Shown here piece by piece: positions 9,479-36,829 of a DNA stretch of 64,000 nucleotides; the stretch's first letter is position 1; every line of letters starts with the position of its first letter. The translations under genes were made by a program, and so were the position numbers. This DNA comes from Glandiceps talaboti (Eukaryota > Hemichordata > Enteropneusta > Spengelidae). The stretch is taken from positions 2,372,501 through 2,436,500 of the forward strand of contig NC_135570.1 in NCBI RefSeq assembly GCF_964340395.1, given 5' to 3'. The notes beneath the pieces are model-generated. The model was not told the DNA's origin and ran no database searches. It saw only the letters and a list, made by a program, of their open reading frames with translations.

Positions 9479-12400
9479 ATGTCTCTATTTCCGGTGACAC
9501 TAAATCATCTAAACACTGTAAAGGTGTTGTATTTGTCTTTGACAGTCATTGCTGTCACCATCACCATATATTGGATGGTCCGCGATACAGGTGACCCTCT
9601 GTCCAGTGTAGGGTTGAAATATAGAATGACTATGGCGTACAGGTACGTTAACGATGGTATATGTACACTCCTTTCCGACTCTTCCCCATTGTTTCAACTG
9701 TGCTCTCAATTTGATTTAGCAGACACCTTTTTTCAGTTAGGGAGCCTTCAGTATTTACAAGAGGGGAGGGCCGGAAGAATCGGGGGTGGGTCACATTTTA
9801 CAAACCTGTTCTTGGGAGAGGGTCATATTTTGCATAACAATATTTGGGGAGGGTCACATTTTACAATCCGTGCAAAGGTGTTTAACTACATGAAATAGGA
9901 AAGAATAATGTACCTATATCTACGGCATAATTGTACTTGAATATCCGTGTAGTGTGCGCCCACACAGGGGTAACATTTCGTTAATAGTAGAAGTAGCATT
10001 ACCACATCAACTTGTGGGCTAGTCTTTAGTTAGACTGTAAGATACGTCGTGACGTTTCGCCCTCACCGGCCGGGTTGGTGTACCTTACAGACTCGTCTTT
10101 AGTCTTTTTCCACGGTGTTTGGGAATTTGCTATCATATGCGATGTCCTGCTCTTTATTGGTACAATATAAATTAACACACTTTTGTCAAAAAGTTTAATA
10201 ACAACAGGAATTGCCTCGTCAGAGGAAACACTACAAATATTTGAATTTAGAGTACTGATATCTTGCAAAAGGTGACTAACAGATATAGATCATAGGCAGA
10301 TTTTAAACACTGCATTTACACCCGGGATTTACAGCCAGCTTGTTTCACACCTCTGACAATTTGCATTAGTAGTAATGATGTACCAAGATATTGGAATGTT
10401 CAAAATATTCTCTTCCACACCTCTTGAATGTAACTGTATAACTATTAGTAACATACAATGACCTTGCAATTAGAATTAAGAGTTTTTTATATTGTCTAGC
10501 AGTTAGATCTTTTTATGTACACTGCACAGTGGCCCTTCCTTTGTATAATTATTAATAGTATTTGAATGTGGTACTATCAAAATTGTTAATGGGTGAGTCT
10601 TAGACAAGTTCTGCTGACCCCTGACCCCTGACCTGTATTGTAGTAATAGGAGCTATATACTGACCTTTGAGATTATTAGCTTGGATTCAGCTCTGATTTG
10701 TTTATACATTCATGACGTTGGCATTTCTTTACATTACGTGTACTGACATCAGTCGAATCATAGACCCTCCACCCAGTGGAGGGTCTATGGTCGAATCAGT
10801 AGATATTTACACTCACTGCCTTATGTGTTAATTGTGCAAATAACCAGTGGCTGTGCTCTAGGAGTAGCAATCTGCTAATTAATGGAAAATGAGAGGAAAC
10901 GATATTTAAACTTTATTTGAAATATACATAAAATAATATCAGACATCCGGAAAATCGTGAGAACAAAATTATTTGTTTGTCCTTTCCTTGTGATATGTAA
11001 TGGGACCATCCTTCCATTTACATTTTCAACTACTGCTTCTTATCCACTCACGGCGTCACGCAACGTGTTGGTATGTACAGCAAATAGCAAATTGCTGATG
11101 TAGCTAGTATAGAACAAATATGGTCACCATATGATATTCCATCCCACAAAACAAAATTCACTTATTTCACCTGTAAAAAAAGTGTGATTTGGTTAAAGGC
11201 CGCGATTGACCTTTGACCTTATTGTGAGGTCACAATATAGCTCTTCTTGCTGTGTGCTACTTTGACAGTTTCATCTCACTCCTACTATTTCGGGTGCCAC
11301 TTTTTTTTATAAATGAACAATTTGGAAACAAAGTGGAAACAAATAAGATAAATGTAATGTTGATATGATGGGTAGAATTAAAATTATCCTGGTCCTAAAT
11401 GTCATATAAAAGTAATAGAGAAATGATAGGATTTCGATAAATAAGTGCAGATTACACATATGTTTGTCTATTAGACTTTACATTTTTCACTGGTACAAAC
11501 CTATAGTAATCAATATCTTTCTTTCTTTTTTTTTTAGGAATTCTAGTAAGTTACCTCTGGACGTATCAGCTGCTACGATGGAATCGTGCCAACCAAAACA
11601 GAGAGTAGTTTTTTTAAAAGTTCACAAAACCGGTAGTACAACGATGGCATCTATTATAGAAAGGTTTGCATATACAAGAAATTTATCAGCTGCCGTTCCA
11701 CGTTCAAGTCACATTTTGTCTCTCCATAATTTGTTTCAACGTAAAATGTTGGACAAGTCTCCGCCACCATTGAATGGACAGAAGTATTATGACGTCATAA
11801 CTAATCACGTGCGATATAATCGTCCAGAAATGGAGGCGGTCTTTCCAAATGCCACTTACGTCACCACCATACGCCATCTTGTTCAACAGCTTGAATCAGC
11901 TTTTGGATATTTTGAATGGAGCAGATTTACAAAAGATAAGTCCTTCTCAACGTTTATGCAGAATCCCCAACAGTATGTTAGCAAAAGAATTGCCTTTTGG
12001 CAGCAAATTCATAATGGTCAGCTCTATGATCTTGGAATGAGTCCAAATGATGTTACAAATGATTCCAAAGTCAGAGCCAAGATCAATGCATTGATTAATG
12101 AGATGGATTTTGTAGTTATCACTGAGTATTTCGACGAATCGTTACTTGTGCTGAAGAAAATTATGTGCTGGACACTCTACGACATTCTATATATACCTAA
12201 TGGTATACGAAACGACAAAAAGCGTTCAAAGATCACTGAGGACGTTCGGAAAAAGATTCTTGAGTGGAACAAATCTGACCTCTCCCTTTATGAACATTTC
12301 AACAGAACTCTTTGGCAGAAAATTTCTCAATATGGACCAACTTTCGAGCAAGATTTACACATTTTCAGACATAAACGGGAACTTGTTATGGATAATTGCT

Positions 12401-12597
12401 TAAGCAAGAGCTCCAGGAATAATAAAGACAGACGAGAAACTAGATATGTACTAAAGCCAAACTCTTCAGAAATGTGTACAAATCTTTGGCGCGGAGACGT
12501 TACTTTTACTAAACTATTACGTGGTAAGCAAACTAAGGGAAGAATCGTCCATTTACCAACAAATATCACAAGACAACATAAGCTGAAACGACAATAA
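9479..12597 (+). CDS. Galactose-3-O-sulfotransferase-like Golgi enzyme (two exons)
   Basis: Exons: 9479-9642 and 11538-12597, joined in phase (AG|G), 407 residues. Vertebrate Gal3STs are about 420-490 residues. The family transfers sulfate from PAPS to the 3-OH of galactose on glycolipids and glycans in the Golgi lumen. Residues 1-15 are a short cytosolic tail, 16-33 a signal anchor (VLYLSLTVIAVTITIYW), then a short stem. The catalytic domain starts at RVVFLKVHKTGSTT (77-90), the 5'-phosphosulfate loop. ATYVTTIRHLVQQLESAFGY (160-179) is the 3'-phosphate site with Arg167 and Ser175; the usual Pro after Arg is replaced. The donor CAG|GTACGT and the acceptor after a long T-tract are both strong. 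Exon 1 is inferred from its anchor, phase and position; exon 2 is secure. A polyadenylation signal lies at 12758. Acceptor sugar specificity cannot be told. Confidence 0.83.
9643..11537 (+). other. Intron of the sulfotransferase gene
   Basis: AT-rich, with no further exon seen. It contains a compact hairpin bounded by a 9-bp direct repeat at 10752-10798. The open frame 9643-9898 is intron read-through from exon 1, and 10026-10268 (minus) has no recognisable content. Confidence 0.6.
10752..10798. repeat. Hairpin insertion flanked by 9-bp direct repeats
   Basis: GTCGAATCA occurs at 10752-10760 and 10790-10798. Between them is a near-perfect palindrome: TAGACCCTCCAC, a three-base loop, and GTGGAGGGTCTA. 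This looks like a very small foldback insertion with target duplication. Confidence 0.7.
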
Positions 12598-13995
12598 CAT
12601 TGTCATCGCTGTCTGTCTGTCTGCCTGTCCGTGCCTCTGTCTGTGAACGTGATATCTCAAAAACTACAGCAGTTGTAATGAAATTTGCTACACACCTTGC
12701 TTACGCTAATCATAAGGTTTCGGTAAATAATCTATTAATATTGATGAGTCTTCCCTAAATAAACTTGAAAACAGTTCATTACTTTGATTTAATATCCAGT
12801 TTGTATACTTGGGATTGAAGCTGTCATATTTCTCATATCAATGTTATACTTATTGTTTTGTATATCTTTGTGTTGATTTGAAACATGTTTTTGTCAAAGC
12901 GATATATTTGACACCTCATCGGAATCAGTTTCTCAGTATCTTTTAATATTTGTGTTTTAGTTAGGATAACCGCTATTCAGATTTGTTCAGATATCTGTCA
13001 ATTTCAAATTGTTTAAGAAAATTTCGTAATATATGATCTTAAAAGACTTAAAGATAATATTTTGGACTTCACTCAAACCGAAAATTGTGCTGATGTTAAG
13101 TATGTATGTACCTAGGCCAGGGTTAAAGTGGCACAAGTTTTTTACTCAAGTGAAAATACTTCAATAAAACCACGTTCCAATATAGTATTATTGGCAATGC
13201 ATGTCTTCTATAACATTGCGATTATTGTTGGAACAGTTCATTGCATAGTAGGGATTACCTGAACATTTTTAATACGTATCATATATTACGTCATCGGATC
13301 GTTAATGAGTTTTATTTAAATACCAGGTTTGAGTTCAGTTAATTGTAAGTGGTGGTGGAGTAGGCTTCAGTAGGTCCAATAATGCGAGTGGCATTAAATG
13401 TCTTGTTTATGCAGTAAAATATACGCCTAAACACGAATAAACTTAGCTTGTACACCTGTTCTGAGCCTTTGATTAATGCTGACCTTTGACATAAATGACG
13501 TCATTGTCGAAAAATGAGATGACGTTCGATACATAATTCTCGTGCAAGATTGGGTTGTTATCTTAACGACCACAATTTCTCGACATGCTGTCGAACTTAT
13601 CATATCTTCCATTATGATGTAATGGGTGTTAGTGTTGGTGTTATTATTCCTCCGTACTCAGCAAATCTTCGAATTCTACTAACAAGTAATTTATACCATT
13701 GATTCGAAATAGCAAACGATTTCGGATAGAATATCGTAAGAACACGGTATGTTACAGGGGGCGTTTGTCCGGGGGCATTTGTCCGGGGGCGTTTGTCCGA
13801 GGGACATTTGTCCTAGAACCTTGTTACAGGGTTGTCATAGAAACACTGACCTATCCTTTAACATGATTGGTATGTTCCTGTATCTAAAAATGATAATGCA
13901 TGTCACTAGTGATAAGAAACATGAATTATATATTTCTATACAATGACCTTTCTTGTAAACGTCATAGCAACATCATTCCAGACATATACGTGAAG
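12598..13995. other. Intergenic region between the sulfotransferase and esterase genes
   Basis: It holds the second copy of the (CTGT)n-headed repeat (12610-12760), the sulfotransferase AATAAA (12758-12763) and dispersed repeat R2 (13140-13395). A GGGGGCGTTTGTCC-type triplication lies near 13757-13805. The esterase promoter should lie at the right end; no TATA box is evident. Confidence 0.5.
13140..13395. repeat. Dispersed repeat family R2, copy 1
   Basis: It matches 28690-28965 in the same orientation: GCATGTCTTCTA.AACATT.CGATT, TTACGTCATCGGAT, ACCAGGTTTGAGTTCAG and the AGTGGTGG block. It is non-coding and of unknown class. Confidence 0.75.
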
Positions 13996-23557
<9,562 letters not shown>

Positions 23558-23827
23558 TAAGATGTTATTTTTCCTGTATTGAAATTAAATTGATCAAAGT
23601 CATCTTAATAAGTGTTATATCAGCGAAGACGTATTTTAGGTATGTTTTCAGGATTGAAGAACTACTATGTGCTCAAATGACCAAATATTAAAAGGTGATT
23701 TCAAAGCTGATTGTAATTGAGGGTTGTCTCAAAACACGTGTCTGTATGTATGTATCGATGTATCTATGTATATATGTATATATGTTTGTGTCTGTTTATC
23801 TATCCATCTGCCTGCCTGTCTGCTTAT

Positions 23828-23877
23828 CTGTCAGTCAGTCAGTCATTCATTCAATCAGTCAGTCAGTCAGTCAGTCA

Positions 23878-23963
<86 letters not shown>

Positions 23964-23972
23964 TTATCTAAG
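23828..23972. repeat. (CAGT)n / (CTGT)n microsatellite
   Basis: CAGT repeats pass into about 25 CTGT units. The LSVCLSVC frames are artefacts. Confidence 0.95.
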
Positions 23973-25039
23973 TGACTTCATAGAAAAGAAATCACCAAAC
24001 ATGAATTCCCGACCTGAAATTTCACATATCATTGTTTTATGTGTCGCTTCGTCGTCATCCGAAGACTAGGTGTCATATTTTCTGGATACGTCAGTTCCAA
24101 CGTGTAAAGTCATCACGCTCTAATTTTAACATAATTACTCGGTGGGGTTAGCAAACCGTTTGCTATGGTCAATCTGCACAAAAGCTAAAGGTACCTTATC
24201 TCACAATCCTAATTTACTGTCAACAATTTGGTGTACAAGTTTCTTTTGTAAATTATTTTCCAGAGAATTGCACCTTTTTAGTATTATCTTCCATATGCAC
24301 GTATCTTGTTCTCAACTTGATAAATATATGGAGTATATAACATTCATCAAAATCCCTATCAAAATTGGTGAGAGTACAAACAGGTGTGTAGACTAATTGG
24401 GTTATCAAGTATCACCACAAATGTTATCAACATAGATTCCAGCTGTTGACTTTCATTATTTTATCTCAATCTACGCATAAATAATACTTGGGCGCCAAGA
24501 CCTATATGTGACAATTCGAACCTTGTGTGCTAGATAAAAGGTTATTGCCAAATAATTGAATCTTTCCTTGGCTATAGTATAGTATCCATGGCGTGATCGA
24601 ACTTGCGAAATTTTCCCACAGGAGCTCAGACCACTATAGAATTTTGTATAGTGGTGTGGGACAAGGGTAAGAAGTAGTCGAACTGCCAGGTGAGGCTAGT
24701 TCGTACAATATGCAGATTTATGCAGTCGATTGTACATTCCTAGATTGTATGCAAACGAGTGTTTACCCCAAGTTTGCTTAGCCATTAGAGTAAAAATAAA
24801 AGGGAAAACTGTCTTTCAACTATTCTCAAACTTTATTGCAAAACCTCTCGATATGTAAGCTCATATACTAAATCATTACAAATGTTTTAGAAATGTTTTG
24901 TATGGAAAACGAAATTTGATATATTGCAGTAGCTTGGTGTCCATGTCCTTACATGTATAGCACACAAGTAAAGCTGATAGACTTGGGCGATGTACGATAT
25001 GTATAGGCTCTTGTTTATTGTATAGTTTATAAAACGCTT

Positions 25040-25050
25040 TCACACACACA

Positions 25051-25108
<58 letters not shown>

Positions 25109-25127
25109 TACACACACACACATACAC

Positions 25128-25166
<39 letters not shown>

Positions 25167-25205
25167 CATACACACAGACACACATACACACACACATACA
25201 TACAC

Positions 25206-25244
<39 letters not shown>

Positions 25245-25254
25245 CATACACACA

Positions 25255-25290
<36 letters not shown>
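25040..25290. repeat. (CA)n and (CAGA)n compound microsatellite
   Basis: CA and CATA repeats alternate twice with perfect CAGA blocks (25127-25165 and 25208-25243). It lies in the protease 3' flank or UTR. Confidence 0.95.
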
Positions 25291-25291
<1 letters not shown>

Positions 25292-25357
25292 TGCTGTTTT
25301 CTTAAACATTTGGTAATATACGTTGCCGCACGCTAAATATACATGTAATTCTAAACA

Positions 25358-30662
<5,305 letters not shown>

Positions 30663-30699
30663 TGTTTTCAAGTTACACTCAATACTACATAAACGAATA

Positions 30700-30898
<199 letters not shown>

Positions 30899-31879
30899 AT
30901 TTATATGACAGCTACACTTAGCACGTTTGTCCACTTTTGACTGTCTGACACAGAATTCCCTACTTCCAACGTGACAATGTTAACCCCTTCATTATGAATA
31001 TACCTTTCTCGTGGTTGTCGCTAACTTGAGAGCAGTGCCGTCGTTTATGTAAGCTTTCCTCACATTTTCTGCCAAGCTAAGGATAATCATGGAAGCGGAC
31101 ATGTAATATTTCCTTCGTCATTTCAATCGTTGTTACACGACATATACCCTACTAGTATTTGTACAGTGTTCATGTCACTATAAATATATACATGAATTAC
31201 TCAATGTTTGTCCAGTGTGGCTCAGTCCAAGTGTTGCAATGACATGATTTACCTGATTGTAAATACAAATTCGCCATATTTTTATATCTAACTAGCTCCC
31301 GTGGAATTCAAGATTTACTTTATGGTTAATTGTTAACTCGCTTTCATTTCACCACCATTTGGTCACCCTATATCAGCCAGTTTTCAGGATCGAGTACTTC
31401 CGTGCTAAAATAAGTCAAATAAACTACAGTTTGTAACTGTTATACACGTCTTCACTCAGTTTATTCACCGGAATATTAATATAACTGTTGTTTTTGTATC
31501 CATTCTAAATTTTGTTATCAAATGATATTTTTTTTCTTAAAATCTAGTCTCAAACTTGTTTATATCCTACGAGTAGAAGAGTTACCATAGAATGTACAAT
31601 TACTTCTTGTGTACGTTTTTTTTACGGAACAGATGTATTTTTTATGACGCGGAATCAAAGTAGAACAAGTAACATATATATAGTCTGTTGAATGTATGAT
31701 ATACTTAATGTAAGTCACACTTATTAAAATATATGCATTTCATCAAAAAACATAACCGAGTTTAATCATACAATTGCAATTGCAGTCTGTCAAAACGTTC
31801 AAACATTCCAAGATCATGAAGACAGACAGACAGCTGGCCGAGACAGGCAGATCGTACAGGAGTGAGGATATTGTGAAGA

Positions 31880-32103
31880 CCCTTATATGCACTATGGTAC
31901 AACGGGTCCACAGTCATTTGTGAACTAATATTCCATTCAAGGATGATAATACAAAATAGTGACGTCATTAGTTATTTACGAATATAAAAAACCGTCACAT
32001 GTGTCTGCATTAGAAAAGAGTATGCAGACACTGGTGACGATATTTCTTGAATATTAGTTCACAGGTGACTGTGGAACCATTGTACCATAGTGCATATAAG
32101 GGA
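31880..32103. mobile_element. Inverted-repeat (foldback) element
   Basis: The left arm 31880-31941 contains CCTTATATGCACTATGGTAC, ACAGTCA and GAACTAATATT. The right arm 32046-32103 is its near reverse complement (AATATTAGTTCAC, GTACCATAGTGCATATAAGG). The spacer is about 100 bases and includes a small GTCTGCAT..ATGCAGAC hairpin. Non-coding. Confidence 0.75.
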
Positions 32104-32784
32104 AGGGGTCATAACTGAAAAGGAAGCTTGGAAAAGAAAATAGATATTGGAAAATAATAAAACCCGGAAATTACTCTTTAAAAAAATATACTACACATAT
32201 AGAAATGGCGAAAGTTCCGTAAGATGATTTACTCAGGATAAAGTTACAGAAATTCTACATCTACTCATTGATGCAGAAAGCCAATAAATTTGGTTATCTG
32301 AGCTTTTGGGGGTTTTTTTAAAGATCACGTGTCTTGAATTGGCTTTTCTGGTTAACAACGTTCCAGGCCCTGGCCAAGCCTCTAGTCGGCTGCTCGTGAA
32401 TACAGTACTGTCAATGTTTTTTGTTATATAAAGATACATTATAACATGAATGTATTACTTTGATATAGTATGGAGCAAATAACCACACAGTTTTGACTGT
32501 CTTATAAGTGGTATTTATTAAAGACACTGTCACAGTGGTAGGTGCGCCGCAAAAAGCTATAAACTAGTCTGACATCCAGGAAGTAGCGTTGGTATATTTA
32601 TCATGCATATGGTAGATCGTAGTACAAATATAAATGTAGTCAATCCGTAAATGATACCGTTCTTAAAATGCTGGATGTACGTACAGCTTCAGACTGTGCT
32701 GGTAGTCTGAGGTATAGCTGGGTGAATTGAAGTCGCCTTTCACTGAAGTAAAGTCTCATGCTGCTTCTGGATCTAAGGTCTAAC

Positions 32785-33075
32785 AAAATAATTGTGTGGT
32801 TCCGATTACGTTCAATTTTAGAATAGGTGGGGGTAGGTAGATTTTATACTCTATTTCATTATATTTTTTTCATGCGTGAGTGTCTAGTTCAGGTAGTGAT
32901 GTGTTCCGTTGTTTTCTATATGGTCTCTGTGTTAATGATTTCTTCTCATCAGATGTACAGCCATTACAGATTGGAAGAACAGTTTTATATTGGCTTTTTA
33001 AGTTGATGTAAGTTTCCGCATCCACTCTTTCTTACGAGACTTCACAATTTTCGCGATTTTATATTTTTTCTCGAA
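32785..33075. repeat. Dispersed repeat family R1, copy 2
   Basis: Same-strand match to 1-290. Shared blocks: GGTAGGTAGATTTT, TATGGTCTCTGTGT, CATCAGATGTACAGC, CAGTTTTATATTG and TTTTCGCGATTTTATA. It carries a short extra TAATGATTTCTTC not in copy 1. Confidence 0.75.
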
Positions 33076-34449
33076 TACGTAAAAAAAATGTTAGGGACAG
33101 CGTGAAAAAGTGGGGTTGGCTTTCTGTTGATTTCAAAGTTCGTGTATATATTTTTCTCTCTGGTGGAATAAATTCCGATTCAATTCAACCGGAACCAAAC
33201 AATTGTTTATAATCCTAATAAACCAACCCAATGTTGTCATTTACCGCCTATCGGTCCTACATCTGAATGACTAGGATAATTAGAAAGAAGCATACGTGAT
33301 TATTAAAACCCACACTCCAGTAAAACCCAAAGAAACAGAACTTTAGAATCGTCTAACATCAATTTATGTTGTATAATAAACACAACAATGATAATACACG
33401 TAGCACACGTCATTAATATGATATATGGTTCAAACCTTCTCACAAGTCACTTTTATATTCCTATAAACTTGCCTTTGTGTCCTAGATTGTATGGAGTCAA
33501 GTATCAACAAACAGTTGTATGAGATGTTCGATGTGGACACCTGTAAAAACTTCAAGTTGTTGATAGCTGTTTTCTAGTCGAGATAGCAATCGCCATTTTC
33601 TCCTAACACCATCCAATGCCAAAGTCCAGTATGACGAAGCTTTGACAGCTGTGTGTAGTTATTGAAAGGCAGAAGTGATTCACTGTGACTTTTTTTAGAA
33701 GGGGCCTAGCAGATTTATAGGCACTTGGCACCAAAATAAACATATCAATAATGGTATACGTAAATACTACTCTTCAAGTGCGCCCTCTTACGACCAACCC
33801 CACTGATTTCACTCCTAATATACTAATATACATGTTTTTGTCCTTACGCGTCTGCACCGAATATACATTTCAACCTGTAGATTCTATCCTATAAATTATA
33901 ATGTGTACATCTACATAAACGTTACCATGGTTAATTGGTTATGTATAACTTAGCAATCCAGTATATCCCAGTATAACATCAAGAGTAAGACATTACATGC
34001 AAGACCAAATAAAAACAATTGTGTTTTTCCGATAACCCGAACGACCCTAAACATTGTTTTAAAATGTAAAACAAAAAGATAAAAAAAATTCTTTGTCTTC
34101 TAGACCTTCTCATGCACGTCAGTTTTCTTTGCTCGTCAGTTTTCTGCAGGGTACAGGTACGGTACGGGTGGAGCCCTCAACGGCAAGAGTATGGGTACAA
34201 GCCAAGTCACGACTACTGCGCATGCATTGCACATAATGGTAAAATGGGGATTGAAGGTTTGTAGAAGCTTTTAAAGTTACTATAACATGTTTGAGATAAT
34301 ATAAATTTAGTTCAAAAATTATTGTTCGTAATTTTGACAATCCTTTTGTTATTAAAGATGAAAATAGGTCGCTTGGACAATAAATTCATTTCCTAAATAT
34401 ACAGAGAAGTTAAACATGTTAAAATGAACTTACCTTTTTGAAAGTAAAC

Positions 34450-34634
34450 TAATCCAACTCAACATGGCTGCCTCCATACGAACGTGCCAGTAGTTCTCCT
34501 TTCATTGGGTATTGCGAAATCTTTAAAAGCCTGTCTGTAAATTTTGTTTTTATTGGTGTCGGTAGCGTGTGAAGGTTACGAGTGGTAGAAACAGTTACAG
34601 ATCGGACAGACGTACAGGCGACTTAGTCAACATG
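34450..34634 (+). promoter_or_regulatory. Probable TMA16 promoter and first exon
   Basis: An AACATGGCTGCC motif at 34460-34471 resembles the YY1-type core element common at TSSs of ribosome-biogenesis genes. The coding ATG and a GTAAGT donor follow about 170 bases later. No TATA box is seen. The transcription start itself is not visible. Confidence 0.45.
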
Positions 34635-36764
34635 GTAAGTTAATACGATACTATTACTACTCAGACTCGTTACGATTTACAAATTACACTGCATTAGTCT
34701 AGTGGTGTTTTAGAGACCACGTTCGCATATCCAGAAACAGGGATACTACCAATATGTAAACTTGTGCACATGTTACATGTACTTTATTGCCCAGATTGTT
34801 GGCGGGGGGGGGGGGGGTTAAGTCGGGACTCGATTCTGACGATGTCTCGCTCCTGGTATTTAGGGACAACGTCAGAATCGAGTCCTGTACTCCGTTTGCA
34901 AACAGGGCCATCCTTTCAACCCCCATGCAACGAGTAAATCATTACCCGAGCCGTGATCATAATAACTCTATTTTTAGCCCTTGCATGTTGTGAAGCTGTA
35001 CGAATCAATATTCACCACTTGCAGGTTCTCTTCTGACTGTAGTAGGCCTTGCTGGGCCTCAAATGTCAGCTCTATTTGATTCTGTCTAGGAGTAGGTGTA
35101 TCTCCACAAAAGTCAAATCTAAATAGTTTATCAAGTCTCACTACATAACATACATGTCACTGTATGATATGAATTTGAAGAAAAAAGACAAGAAAATTGT
35201 GTGAAAACATACATATTTGACCCTGTATCCTTAACTTTATCAAGTGTTATTATCACTGGAAGATTAGTCTGGATGCTAACACGGTTTCTAACTAAATTAC
35301 GTCTGGTCAAAGTCCCTCAAGAAGAGTTATGTATAAACTACGTAACATGTACAAACTATGTGACACGTACAAACTACATAACATGTACAAACTACTAACA
35401 CTTACAAACTATGTAACATGTACAAACTACTAACACTTACAAACTATGTAACATGTACAAACTACTAACACTTACAAACTATGTAACATGTACAAACTAA
35501 GTAACACGTACAAACTACGTAATGCGTACAAACTAAGTAACACGTACAAACTAAGTAACGAGTACAAACTACGTAACACATACAAACCACGTAACATGTA
35601 TAAACTAAGTAACAAGTACAAACTACGTAACACATACAAACTACTAACATGTACAAACTACGTTGATGGAGGGTCTATGATATATTGTATAATTCCTTAC
35701 TTCTTTTCAGCCTAAAGCCATGAACACAAAATTGGGTCAGCGAAGGAAAGCTGTACATCCCAGCAGTAGGAAAGCTGCTCAACTTACAAGAGGAGCTCAC
35801 AAGAAAGAGAAACGAAACATGTAAGATGTTTTATGGGATATAAATCAGTGTTTTTGATTATATTTTAAATCTAGAAAGCCTTGTACAGGTACTGAATACA
35901 AAATAGAAGCATCACTGTCTGGGAATAGGTCACTTAGACTCACCCCCTCCCATTTTGATTCTCAGACATTTCAACCCCCTTTCCAAAAAACCCTGACCAT
36001 TTCAACCCTACTAAAGCTGTTCTTGAAACTGATCAGCTGCCAATATTGCAACAGCAACCACTCAACGTACATGTGCACTTTAGAAATGAACGCTTATAAC
36101 ATTGTAATAAAAGTTACCGTGGTGTGCACAATGCCATCTGATCATAGCCTTTTGAATGTGTAACTGCTTTGTTGTAAACTAAAAGTGAATGATATATAAG
36201 TTAACATCTTTCTCATTACACTTATTGATTCTAACATCTTTGAAATTATGTATGTAGTTATCTTTAGTCAGCAGTGTATGTATCATCTCGGACTGTTATC
36301 TAGGTTGTTGTCTTAGTTGAGTGGTTGTTGTTGGCAACTGATAAGTTTGAAGGACAACTTTAGCAGGGCATCGAAGTGAATAGAAACCTGATTATTAAAA
36401 ATAAATTAAATCACTAAGTTTCAAAACCCGCTCTTACCATATTAATCGTCAGGTCAATTTGTATAGGTTGCTGATAGTATGTACTACCAAACTAGAGTGA
36501 CTATACAGTTTTAGTTAGGGGGTTCCTGATAGTATGTACTACCAAACCAGAGTGACTATAGAGTTTCAAATAGACAGCATGGTGTTTTTATATCTAACAC
36601 TAGGTGTTTAGTTACAAATGACATAAAACAAAATACAGATGTTGATAGAGCACACGCATATAAAGTGATACATTTTATCTCACACTGAACACAAATCAAC
36701 ATCACTATCGCATGAAACAAGGAAAATTCAAACATGAAATTGTTTATTTGTTCACAGTGAGATA

Positions 36765-36829
<65 letters not shown>

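Larger units (their letters stand above)
23558..25357. other. Convergent intergenic region between esterase and protease
   Basis: 3' ends of both genes meet here. (CAGT/CTGT)n occupies 23828-23970. A hairpin with CCCACA..GACCACTATA opposite TATAGTGGTGTGGG is at 24616-24661. On the minus strand AATAAA occurs at 25019-25014 and 24837-24832, candidate polyadenylation signals for the protease. (CA)n/(CAGA)n occupies 25040-25290. Confidence 0.6.
30899..34430. other. Gene-poor divergent intergenic region
   Basis: Between the protease (minus) and TMA16 (plus) starts. It contains an inverted repeat at 31880-32103 and dispersed repeat R1 copy 2 at 32785-33075. No open frame has recognisable content; promoters of both genes should lie at its ends. 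Confidence 0.6.
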
